Notes under the pieces: generated by a model
Told to the model about the DNA's origin: nothing
Database searches by the model: none
What the model saw: the letters and a program-made list of their open reading frames with translations, nothing else
In this document: positions 8,753-17,011 of the stretch, piece after piece
How positions within the stretch are numbered: position 1 is the first letter of the stretch
Layout of the letters: the number at the start of each line of letters is the position of its first letter
NCBI GenBank assembly: GCA_963747105.1
Contig: CAVVEC010000002.1
Location: 372,001-436,000, forward strand
Reading direction: 5' to 3'
Length of the DNA: 64,000 nt
Source: CAVVEC01 sp963747105
GTDB lineage: Bacteria; Acidobacteriota; Terriglobia; Terriglobales; Acidobacteriaceae
Position numbers and translations under genes: made by a program

Positions 8753-8891
8753 TTGTGGACAGAGGGCGGCAATATGGCTGAGGCCATGCCCTGATACGAA
8801 TCAAGACGGCGTGCAGTCGCTGTCGGCGACGAGGGCCCCCTCCAAGGGTAGCAACGCGGGTGCGCCAGGAAAGCGCACCCGCGCAATGTGC

Positions 8892-9677
8892 TTACGCCTG
8901 CTTTTGCATGGTGAAGGACATCTTGGTGCCGCGTTCTTTGTCCTCGACCACCGCATTAATCGATTTCCCATCCTTCGAAACCGTGATGCGGAACACGCTC
9001 ACTACTTTTCCGTCCCGTTTGTCGGTTTCTTCAATAGTGTCTTTACTGATCCGCTTCAGCGTGACCACGGTGTGGCCGGGGTCGCCTTGAACCGGATACT
9101 CCTTGCCGTCGAACATCGCGTCGTAGCTTTGGCCTGTCGGCGATGACATCTTCAGTCCGCTATCCGTGGCCTGAAAAGTAACGGTGAGCCCATTCTTGGA
9201 AATGTCAGAGAGTTTCTGGGCACGCCAGGAACCGGAAACGGCGTGAGACCCGGCGGCGCCCTTGCTGACTCGCGCGAGCGTCTCTTCTCCAGTGACGGGC
9301 TCGGGGTTGCCTCCGGTTTTGTCACTGAACTTTTCCGTCAGACTATTGCCGTCGGGGGAAACTACGTCGGTTTCTGTGTAGACGGTCTTGCCATCTTTCT
9401 TCGAAATGATCTCAATCGTGGCGGCGTCCACAACTCGAACACTGGTGGTGTCGAAATAATGAGAGCCGCTGACTTTTTGGTCGGTGCCGTCAGCTTTCAC
9501 GTCAATCTTGGGGACGCAGGACGGACAGCTGTACATCCCCTTCTCCACAGCGTAGACTTCCGGCTTTGATGGAAGCTGGGCTGTGTTCAGGTTGGTGACC
9601 CAGGTTCCGTCAAAAGGGCTTTGCGCAAACAACAGCGCTGGCGCCAACAGCGTGAGAACCAGCAGCAGTTTTTTCAT
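8892..9677 (-). CDS. secreted protein of unknown function
   Basis: 261-residue exported protein. The start at 9677 is chosen because it has an AAGGAGAGG site and opens a clear signal peptide (MKKLLLVLTLLAPALLFAQ). The frame stays open upstream only because it runs through the neighbouring reductase. Mature protein features are two similar halves, each with a W-x-x-N/Q-K entry and a lipocalin-like run of beta strands: SPFDGTWVTNLN and SGSWRAQKLSDISKNG, then KKDGKTVYTETD and KRDGKVVSVFRI. A CPSC pair occurs at about residue 50. It resembles acidobacterial secreted proteins without an assigned role. Confidence 0.75.
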   Translation of the reverse strand: MKKLLLVLTLLAPALLFAQSPFDGTWVTNLNTAQLPSKPEVYAVEKGMYSCPSCVPKIDVKADGTDQKVSGSHYFDTTSVRVVDAATIEIISKKDGKTVYTETDVVSPDGNSLTEKFSDKTGGNPEPVTGEETLARVSKGAAGSHAVSGSWRAQKLSDISKNGLTVTFQATDSGLKMSSPTGQSYDAMFDGKEYPVQGDPGHTVVTLKRISKDTIEETDKRDGKVVSVFRITVSKDGKSINAVVEDKERGTKMSFTMQKQA

Positions 9678-9802
9678 AAGCCTCTCCTTATTCTGTGTGA
9701 GATTCTCGGCAGCCCGGCAGGAAGGTGTTCGGCCCGGGACAGCGTGTCGGGAATTTTGGTATTCGCGGGAATTGTAACACCGCAGCCTGCCGCACTTCAG
9801 TG

Positions 9803-10557
9803 TTAGTCGTACTTCTCGTACAGAATCGACTTGCGATCCCAGCCCAGGCTCTTCAGCAGACTCGCGGTTGGCCTTGACCATCTTGTCCAGGCCGCAGATG
9901 TAGGCGTGCATGTCGGTGCTGGCCCTGAACAATTGCCGGGGACGTGCTCCTGCACATAGCCCCGCAAACCCTGCCAATCGGGACTCTCCGCGGCTGAGGG
10001 TCGGCAGGTAATGAAAGTTCGGCGTGCTCGCGCGGCGAGGCGCGAGGAATTCATCGTGATAGTAAATGTCTGACCGGTGCGATTGCCGAAGACCAGCCAG
10101 AGTTGCTTGCCTTGATGGCGGATGAGCTTCGATGGACGACGGGCGTCCTCCCCGCAGCAGCCAATGCAACATGGAGCGGAATGGGGCGATGCCGGTGCCG
10201 GTGGCGATGAAGATCGTGTCGCGCATGCGGCGGGCGCAGGATGAAATCGCCGAAGGGCCCTGGCAGGGGAGTCTCCTCGCCTTCTTTCATGTCGCAAAGG
10301 AAATTGGACATGAAGCCATCCTGTACACGGTTGAGGCAGAGCGCGAAACGGTTGTCGTCTGCCGGGCGGGGAGGCGATCGGAGTAGGCGCGGGTGATCTC
10401 CTCGCCGTCGGGCATGTTCGTGCTTCAGCGACAGCCATTGCCCGGCGACAAAACCGAAGCGAGGGACATTCTTCATGTCGAACTCGAGGTGCTTGGTCAG
10501 ATCGGAGAGGGAGACGGAGCGGATCAGGCGCGCGGTGAAGGTTGGAATGGGACTCAT
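9803..10557 (-). CDS. ferredoxin/flavodoxin-NADP reductase-like flavoprotein (frame interrupted)
   Basis: About 250 residues of an FNR-superfamily oxidoreductase spread over several frames. The N-terminus (TARLIRSVSLSDLTKHLEF, FGFVAGQWLSLKH) is the FAD-binding barrel. FALCLNRVQDGFMSNFLCD and LPGPFGDFIL precede the NAD(P)-binding segment TIFIATGTGIAPFRSMLHWLL. The end reads HAYICGLDKMVKAN, then a frame change, then LLKSLGWDRKSILYEKYD. No iron-sulfur domain is attached, so it probably works with a separate ferredoxin or flavodoxin. At least four frame changes are needed (about 10430-10375, 10225, 10120-10080 and 9950-9870). It is read in the same direction as the secreted protein at 8892-9677. 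Confidence 0.75.
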
Positions 10558-10594
10558 CAGCTATGATAGATGATTGTGGAGGCCGAGCGAGACG

Positions 10595-10752
10595 CTGTCA
10601 TCCTGAGCGGAGTGGGAATTCGCCGAATGGCGGATGCCCGGCGGGAGTCGAAGCGACTTCCCTACTGGCATCCCTGCCGCTGGCTAACGCGGATGCTTCG
10701 ACTCCGCAGGAACTTCGCATTGCGAAGCTCCTGCTGCGCTCAGCATGACAGG
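10595..10752. repeat. inverted pair of the dispersed hairpin repeat
   Basis: Copy one at about 10595-10655 (TGTCATCCTGAGCGGAGT...GGAGTCGAAGCG) faces copy two at about 10691-10752 (GCTTCGACTCCGCAGG...GCTCAGCATGACAG). Here the spacer is only about 35 bases and the hairpin of copy one is degenerate. It lies between the reductase start and the end of glmS. Confidence 0.7.
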
Positions 10753-10755
10753 GGG

Positions 10756-12651
10756 CTAAGGGCGACTGCTACTCACCGTCACCGACTTCGCCAGGTTCCG
10801 CGGCTGATCCACGTCGCAGCCGCGGCGCACTGCGATGTGATAGGCCAGCAGTTGCAGGGGCACGATCTCCAGGATCGGCAGCAACTCTTCCGGCGCCGGC
10901 GGAATGTAGAGCACATGGTCGGCCGCTTCGCTTTGATTTCTTCGTCGCCCTCGGTGGCAAGGGCGATCACCATGCCGGAGCGCGCCTTGACTTCTTTCAG
11001 GTTGGAAATGGTTTTTTCGTAGCGCAGTCTCGAGAGCTCATCGTTCTGGTCCCGCGTGGCGATGATCACGACCGGCAGGTTCTCGTCGATCAGCGCGTTA
11101 GGGCCGTGCTTCATCTCGCCGGCCGGGATAGCCTTCGGCGTGAATGTAGGAGATTTCTTTCAGCTTCAGCGCGCCTTCGAGCGCGATCGGGATAGTGAAT
11201 GCCGCGTCCCAGGAAGAGGAAGTCCTGCGCCCGCAAATATTCCTTGGCCAGGTCTTCGCAGTCTCCTCGTGGGTCAGCACGTGCTCAAGTTTGCCCGGAA
11301 GGCGGGTGAGTTCCTGAACGCCAGCCTGAGCCTGCTCGGCGCTGATGGTGCCGCGCACCTGCGCCAGGTACAGCGCGAACAGATAAAGCGCGGTCAGCTG
11401 GGCGGTGAACGCCTTGGTCGAGGCCACGCCGATCTCCGGACCGGCGTGGGTGTAGATCGTGCCCGCAGCTTCGCGCGTGATCATGGAGCCCACCACGTTG
11501 CAGATGGCCAGCGTCTTCGATCCCTTGGCTTTGGCTTCGCGCTGCGCCGCGATGGTGTCGGCGGTCTCGCCCGACTGCGAGATCAGCATGGTCATCGTGT
11601 CGGGGCCGATGATCGGATCGCGGTAGCGCCACTCGCTGGCGTAATCCACCTCCACCGGAACCCGCGCCAGGCGCTCGATCATGAACTTGCCCGCCGGGCC
11701 GGCGTGCCAACTGGTGCCGCAGGCGGCAATGTTGATTTTCTTGCGCGGCTCGGAACTCCTCTTCGGAGATCTCCATCTCGTCCAGAAAGACGTGGCCCGT
11801 GTCCAGCGAGATGCGGCCCAGCGTGGTGTCGCGCACGGCGCGCGGCTGCTCGTAAATTTCCTTGAGCATGAAATGCTTGAAGCCGCCCTTTTCCGCCATG
11901 ATCGGGTCCCAGGTAATGTGCTGCACCTGGCGCACGATGGGCTGCCCGTCGAAATCGGTAAGCTGCACGCCGTCCGGGGTGATTACCGCGAGATCGCCAT
12001 CGGCCAGAAAGAACAGGTCGCGGGTGTGATACAGAATCGCGGGCACGTCGGAGGCCACGAAATACTCGTCCTTGCCCAGCCCGATGACGGCGGGCGGGCC
12101 GTTGCGCGCGGCAACGATCTTGTTCGGTTCGTCCGCCGCGATCACCGCCAGCGCGAATACGCCGGTCAATTCACTGCACCGTCTTGCGCACAGCTTCTTC
12201 CAGCGAAGGCCTGTGTGCCGTTGCCGGTCTTCAGGTGAAATACTTCTCGACCAGGTGCGCGATGACTTCGGTATCGGTTTCGGTGGTAGAACTTGTGGCC
12301 TTCTTCGATCAGCTTCTTCTTCAGCGAGACGTAGTTCTCGACGATGCCGTTATGCACCACCACGATGCGTCCGGTGCAGTCGCGATGGGGATGCGCGTTT
12401 TCTTCGGTGGGGCGGCCGTGCGTGGCCCAGCGGGTGTGCCCGATGCCGTAGGTGCCGTCGAGCGGCTTGAGGCGGATGACTTCTTCCAGGTTGCGCAGCT
12501 TGCCTTCGGCGCGGCGAATCTGCAGGCCATCGCCATTGCCGGCCACGGCGATGCCCGCCGAGTCGTAGCCGCGATATTCCAGGCGCCGCAGCCCGTCCAG
12601 AATGACGGGCACCACTTGCTTCTTACCGACATATCCCACAATGCCGCACAT
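10756..12651 (-). CDS. glmS: glutamine-fructose-6-phosphate aminotransferase (frame interrupted)
   Basis: GlmS makes glucosamine-6-phosphate from fructose-6-phosphate and glutamine, the first step to peptidoglycan and LPS amino sugars. The N-terminal glutaminase domain begins MCGIVGYVGKKQ with the nucleophile Cys2 and contains LEYRGYDSAGIAV, GHTRWATHG and VVHNGIVENY. The two SIS isomerase domains follow in other frames: TMLISQSGETADT, GSMITREAAGTIYT, GVASTKAFTAQL, then the C-terminus AVRRGCDVDQPRNLAKSVTV with a TAG stop. At least five frame changes occur (near 12287, 12175, 11745, 11135 and 10920). An essential pathway gene broken like this points to sequence error. The usual size of about 610-630 residues is restored when frames are joined. 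Confidence 0.92.
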
Positions 12652-12670
12652 GACCTACTCCTTAGGAACC

Positions 12671-12846
12671 ACTGTCATCTTGAGCGAAGTTGCCGTCGCG
12701 AAGCGCAGGGCAATCTTTGCCGCCTCGTGAGCTCCCTCGACTACGCTCGGGATTTCGGCGGCGGGCTCAAACGCCCGCCAAACGCCTCAACTTCGACTCC
12801 GCAGGTTCTCCGCTTCGCGGAGAATCTGCTCCGCTCAGGATGACAT
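12671..12846. repeat. inverted pair of the dispersed hairpin repeat
   Basis: Copy one starts ACTGTCATCTTGAGCGAAG at 12671 and copy two (about 12786-12846) reads CTTCGACTCCGCAGG, hairpin TTCTCCGC-TTC-GCGGAGAA, then CTCCGCTCAGGATGACA. The pair fills the gap between glmS and purS. Confidence 0.75.
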
Positions 12847-12885
12847 TTTCATCAGTAGTCTTCCCTGGAAAATGACAGTTATCGT

Positions 12886-13131
12886 TTATTCCTCCAGCGT
12901 GAAACGGAATTCCTCGATCACGGGATTGGTCAGGACCTCACGGGCAATCCGTCCCACTTCCGCTTCCGCTTGCGCGCGGCTCAGCCCGCCGTTCAATGTA
13001 ATCTCGAAATACTTGCCTTGGCGGACCTCCTCCAAGCCCTTGTAGCCCATTTTCTTCAGAGCGCCCTGGATCGTTTTTCCCTGGGGATCAAGCACGCTCT
13101 TCTTCAGCGAAACATAAACGTAAGCTTTCAT
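12886..13131 (-). CDS. purS: phosphoribosylformylglycinamidine synthase subunit PurS
   Basis: 81-residue PurS, the small bridging subunit of the three-part FGAM synthase (PurL-PurQ-PurS) that catalyses step four of purine synthesis. Typical features are MKAYVYVSLKKSVLDPQGKT at the start, the internal GYKGLEEVRQGKYFEI and the final ANPVIEE-like TNPVIEEFRF. Length and fold match the family. purL and purQ are not in the window, so subunits must be encoded elsewhere; PurQ or PurL does not follow on this strand. Confidence 0.93.
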   Translation of the reverse strand: MKAYVYVSLKKSVLDPQGKTIQGALKKMGYKGLEEVRQGKYFEITLNGGLSRAQAEAEVGRIAREVLTNPVIEEFRFTLEE

Positions 13132-13185
13132 GGGGATAAAACGACATTATACGTCAGGATCACGAGGGCATTTGACACGACCGGC

Positions 13186-13428
13186 TTAGCCCAGTCGGGC
13201 CAGTTGAGCGTCCAGATCAGCCAGAGCGTCCTGCAGCATTTTGCAGTGGCGAGGATTCTGAGCAGCTTCAAGTTGCTGGAGCACGCGTTTGCGGGACAAG
13301 ATCAAGCCCTGCCGTTCCCGTTGGTGTGCGGACTGCTCAGGAGTAAAAGGTTGCTTCCGCCTGGCCGGAGTCGAGGCTGCCTCGGCCTGCTGCTCTTCGA
13401 CCGATTTGCTCTCCCATCCACGCGCCAC
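13186..13428 (-). CDS. small conserved-looking protein of unknown function
   Basis: 80 residues, charged and mostly helical by eye. It begins MARGWESKSVEEQQAEA, is rich in Arg, Gln and Ala, and its second half (RKRVLQQLEAAQNPRHCKML, then QDALADLDAQLARL) reads like a two-helix coiled coil. No catalytic motif is visible. It sits 55 bases upstream of purS on the same strand, so it may share its transcript. The family is not recognised with certainty. Confidence 0.6.
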   Translation of the reverse strand: MARGWESKSVEEQQAEAASTPARRKQPFTPEQSAHQRERQGLILSRKRVLQQLEAAQNPRHCKMLQDALADLDAQLARLG

Positions 13429-13907
13429 CTTAGGGATTATAGCGGGTCGAAGATCACGCCGCGGTAGAACCGGGTCATGCGAAGTTCTGACCTCGGGTCA
13501 AGAAACCTAACGGCATCAACAAATCCTCTTGCGCTCCTGAGAATCCGGACTATGATTACGGCAACTGCGGTTTGAACCGGTTTTTGCGTCAAGGTTCGAG
13601 GAGGGGGACGGACCTTCGGACTTGCGCAAATGGCCGCTGACGTTCACCTCGAGGATCCAGAGTATCGTTGCTGCGGCCACGCTCCCGTGGTCATGGCGAA
13701 TCCCGGTGCGCCATCTCCCCGCCAACGGGAACCGATTCCCAAGCTCTGCAAAAGACTGGATCGTATAGTTCCACTCCATGCCGCAGGTCTTGCACTGCAC
13801 ACCTTTGATCTTGCCGGGCGTGTTCCCAAGCGAATCGTTTCGGTCAATTCTTGCCACATGAAACCGAAATGGCGAGGGCACGATCAGCTCATCCTCAGGG
13901 AGGTCGT
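13429..13907. other. 479-base stretch without a convincing gene
   Basis: A minus-strand reading frame (13516-14013) contains GVQCKTCGMEWNYTIQSF and could be a small CxxC protein, but it overlaps the ribosome site and first codons of the kinase gene and lacks a plausible start. A plus-strand frame (13630-13923) has no better support. The region must hold the kinase promoter, but no clear -35/-10 pair was found. Confidence 0.4.
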
Positions 13908-16244
13908 ATGGCGAGGCCAATAGTAACCTCCGGACCGTCTGAACCGACGCAATTTCCGATACGTCAACTGCTTTATGGACTGGCCGCAGGGTTGGCGATT
14001 GTAGTCGTTCCATTCCTGATCTGGCCGTCTCTTGCAGGTCGCATTCTGGCCGCGAACTTTTTGCCGCACCGGTACTGCTACCTGGGCAAGTCGGGATTGG
14101 TCTGGACTCACGTGATTGCCGACTTCCTCATCGGTCTGTCCTACTTCACGATTTCCGCAACACTTGTTTACCTGGTTCAGAAAGGACGCCGTGACATACC
14201 TTTTCACTGGATGTTGCTGGCGTTCGGCGCGTTCATCGTTGCCTGTGGCGGCACGCATTTCATGGAGGTGGTTACCGTCTGGGATCCGGTGTATGTGCTT
14301 TCCGCGGGCCTCAAGGTGGTGACGGCCGTGGCATCGATGGCGACGGCTGTCATGCTTCCCTTTACGGTTCCACAGATCCTCTCTCTGGTTCAAACCGCCA
14401 AGGCTTCGGAGGCAGCGGAGGGCAAATTCCGTGGGCTGCTAGAGGCAGCCCCGGACGCAGTGGTAGTGATGAATCGCGAGGGCAAGATAGTGCTCGTCAA
14501 TGCCCAGGTAGAAAGGTTGTTCGGCTATCGGCGGGGGGAATTGTTGGGGCGTGAAATTGAAACGCTGGTACCGGAGCGCTTCCGACCTCAACATCCGGGT
14601 TCCCGCATGCGCTTCTTTGCCGAGCCTCGGGTACGACCGATGGGGGCCGGCCTGGAACTGTATGGCTTGCATAAGGGGGGGCACGAGTTCCCGGTAGAGA
14701 TCAGCCTCAGCCCACTGCAGACCATGGAAGGTTTGTTGGTTACGGCTGCGATTCGAGACATCACCGAGCGCAAGCGGGCGGAACAAGCTCTGCGCGAGAG
14801 CGAGGATCGCTACCGCGATCTGGTCGAGCATAGCCAGGATCTGCTCTGCACCCACGATCTGCAGGGGATTTTACTCTCGGCTAACCCGGCTCCGGCGCGC
14901 ATCCTGGGGTATGAAGTCGCCGAACTGCTGAAAATTCCGATGCGAGATTTGATTGCCCCAGAGTTTCGTGAACAGTTCGACGCGTACCTGGCCAGAATCA
15001 AGACGGCCGGCAGGGACAAGGGTGTGCTGTCAGTCATTACGCGAACTGGAGAACGCAGGATTTGGGAATACGACAACACGGTTCGCACCGAGGGTGTGCC
15101 TTCGCCCATCGTCCGCGGCATGGCTCACGACGTGACCGAACGCAAGCGAGCGGAAAAATCCCTGCAGCTTTTCCGGATGTTGGTTGACCACTCCAATGAT
15201 GCCATCGAGGTGGTTGATCCGGAAACGCTCCGCTTCATTGATATTAACGGTAGGGCTTGCATCGATCTGGGCTACGCTCGCGAAGAACTTCTGTCCATGA
15301 GAGTTTTCGATATCGATCCGAATCTCGATGAATCGAGGCACGCAAGGGTGAACGCCGAGTTGCAGGGTTCAGGATCTGCCATTTACGAGAGTCGTCACCG
15401 ACGCAAGGATGGATCGACGTTTCCGGTGGAAATCAGCATCAAACAGGTCCAGCTTGACCGCATCTACAGAGTGTCGGTGGCCCGCGACATCACGGAGCGC
15501 AAGCAGGCGGAGCAGGCGCTGCAGGAATCGCAGGCCGAACTGGCGCGGGTAACTCGAATCGCCGCCCTGGGTGAATTGACGGCATCCATCGCGCATGAGA
15601 TCAACCAACCCCTTGCGGCGGTGGCCACCGATGCAACCGCCGCGCTGCACTGGCTGGCTGTGCAACCACCCAACCTGGACGAGGCGCGGGAGGCGGTAAG
15701 CATGGCCGTCCAGGAGGCTAACCGCGCCAGCAGCGTGATCCAGAGGATTCGTGCGCTACTCGAGAAGACGCCACCTCGACTGCGGCCGCTGGATGGAAAT
15801 GAAGTGATCCGCGAAGTGGTGCTGCTGGGCGAGGGCGAACTTGTGAGAGGCGGGGTCACGGTGAAGACTGAGCTGGCGGCTGATGTTCCGGCAGTGCTCG
15901 GCGATCGTGTGCAACTGCAGCAGGTCATGCTGAACTTGATCCTGAACGCCATTGACGCGATGAGTATGATCACCGACCGGCGACGGGAACTGTTCATCAA
16001 GTCGGCAAAGCATCCCGATGGCGTCCTGATCCAGGTTCAGGATTCTGGAAAAGGGCTCGATCCCGAGCATAGCGACCGTATCTTCGAACCATTCTTTACA
16101 ACCAAACCCGAGGGCATAGGACTGGGGCTATCCATCAGCCATTCCATTATTGAAGCTCATGGCGGCCGTCTCTGGGCCGCCTCCGCATCTCCTCAGGGAG
16201 CGATTTTCCAGTTCACCTTGCCGGGCGCAGGCGGTGCCGCATGA
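13908..16244 (+). CDS. membrane histidine kinase with ETR1-type (ethylene-binding-like) sensor and PAS domains
   Basis: 778 residues. The ATG at 13908 is preferred over 13851 because it follows AGGGAGG. After a first hydrophobic helix (22-40), residues about 66-155 form three membrane helices matching the plant ETR1 ethylene-binding domain: Asp72 and Tyr79 (ETR1 D25, Y32), CGGTH at 113-117 (copper ligands Cys65 and His69 in ETR1) and LKVVTAV with Lys136. ETR1 Pro36 is Ser83 here. Three PAS/PAC units follow, each ending in D(I/V)TERK. The catalytic part has the phospho-acceptor His563 in SIAHEINQPLAAV, then the N box (LNLILNAIDAM), DSGKGLD and GIGLGLSIS. The HEINQPL type matches NtrB/FixL-like kinases. 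It overlaps its regulator by four bases. Confidence 0.85.
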   Translation: MARPIVTSGPSEPTQFPIRQLLYGLAAGLAIVVVPFLIWPSLAGRILAANFLPHRYCYLGKSGLVWTHVIADFLIGLSYFTISATLVYLVQKGRRDIPFHWMLLAFGAFIVACGGTHFMEVVTVWDPVYVLSAGLKVVTAVASMATAVMLPFTVPQILSLVQTAKASEAAEGKFRGLLEAAPDAVVVMNREGKIVLVNAQVERLFGYRRGELLGREIETLVPERFRPQHPGSRMRFFAEPRVRPMGAGLELYGLHKGGHEFPVEISLSPLQTMEGLLVTAAIRDITERKRAEQALRESEDRYRDLVEHSQDLLCTHDLQGILLSANPAPARILGYEVAELLKIPMRDLIAPEFREQFDAYLARIKTAGRDKGVLSVITRTGERRIWEYDNTVRTEGVPSPIVRGMAHDVTERKRAEKSLQLFRMLVDHSNDAIEVVDPETLRFIDINGRACIDLGYAREELLSMRVFDIDPNLDESRHARVNAELQGSGSAIYESRHRRKDGSTFPVEISIKQVQLDRIYRVSVARDITERKQAEQALQESQAELARVTRIAALGELTASIAHEINQPLAAVATDATAALHWLAVQPPNLDEAREAVSMAVQEANRASSVIQRIRALLEKTPPRLRPLDGNEVIREVVLLGEGELVRGGVTVKTELAADVPAVLGDRVQLQQVMLNLILNAIDAMSMITDRRRELFIKSAKHPDGVLIQVQDSGKGLDPEHSDRIFEPFFTTKPEGIGLGLSISHSIIEAHGGRLWAASASPQGAIFQFTLPGAGGAA

Positions 16245-16871
16245 GTGAGCCGTCCCCCATCGTGTTTGTTGTTGATGACGATAGGGCGATCCGAGATTCG
16301 CTCGACAGCCTGATCCGCTCGGTAGGTCTGGACGTCGACACCTTCGGCACACCCCGCGAATTTCTGCTGAGGCAGCGACCCGATGCGCCCAGTTGCCTGA
16401 TCCTCGATGTCAGGCTGCCGGGAACGAGCGGACTCGCCTTCCAGCGCGAGTTGGCCGAAGCCAGTATTCACATCCCGATCATCTTTATCACCGCCCACGG
16501 CGACATTCCCATGTCGGTTCGGGCCATGAAAGCGGGAGCGGTTGAGTTCCTTACCAAACCCTACCGCCCTCAGGATCTGCTGGATGCGATCCACGTCGCG
16601 CTGGAAGGGGACCGCAAGAGACGCCGGAAAGAGGCGGAGGCGGCGGCGCTGTGGGAACGGTTTGAATCGCTGACGGTTCCGCGAGCGAGAAGTGCTACCT
16701 CTGCTGGTTTCCGGTCTGCTCAATAAACAGATTGCGGCCAAAATCGGCACCAGCGAGGCAGCGGTCAAGGTTCATCGCAGCCAACTCATGCGCAAAATGA
16801 CAGCGAACTCCGTGGCGGAGTTGGTGCGGATGGCTGAGAAAATTGGCATCCCTGCGAAGCCGCCTAACTGA
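16241..16871 (+). CDS. FixJ-type response regulator (one frameshift)
   Basis: About 209 residues. The receiver domain begins IVFVVDDDRAIRDSL, with acceptor Asp56 in CLILDVRLPG, and ends at FLTKPYRPQDL with the conserved Lys. After SLT near 16680 the frame changes (an extra base) and the LuxR-type DNA-binding domain continues: EREVLPLLVSGLLNKQIAAK, IGTSEAAVKVHRSQLMRKM, ending PAKPPN with TGA at 16869. The start ATG overlaps the kinase stop (ATGA), so the two are translationally coupled and form a cognate pair. A 10-bp inverted repeat right after the stop may be a target or terminator. Confidence 0.88.
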
Positions 16872-16879
16872 TACGCCTT

Positions 16880-16910
16880 TACGAAGGTAAAGCCGGGCGC
16901 TACCTTCGTA
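16880..16910. promoter_or_regulatory. perfect inverted repeat TACGAAGGTA-N11-TACCTTCGTA
   Basis: A 10-bp perfect inverted repeat with an 11-base spacer lies nine bases after the response regulator and about 100 bases before the sigma54-activator gene. No T-run follows. It could be an operator for the adjacent FixJ-type regulator controlling the next gene, or a transcript end. Confidence 0.45.
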
Positions 16911-17011
16911 TAGTGGAATCGTCTGTTGCGTGGTGCTAGCCTGCGGCGATCGCGATTCTTTTTCCAGAATGGGATGTGGACACCAAATCTCCTTGCGGAG
17001 AGATGCATTTG

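Noticed and set aside
8892..10226. A single 444-residue fusion protein
   Set aside because: The upstream third is the reductase read out of frame; a ribosome site and signal peptide mark a separate start at 9677.
13516..14013. Minus-strand frame with CKTCG
   Set aside because: It overlaps the kinase ribosome site and first codons and lacks a plausible start; kept only as a note in the gap entry.
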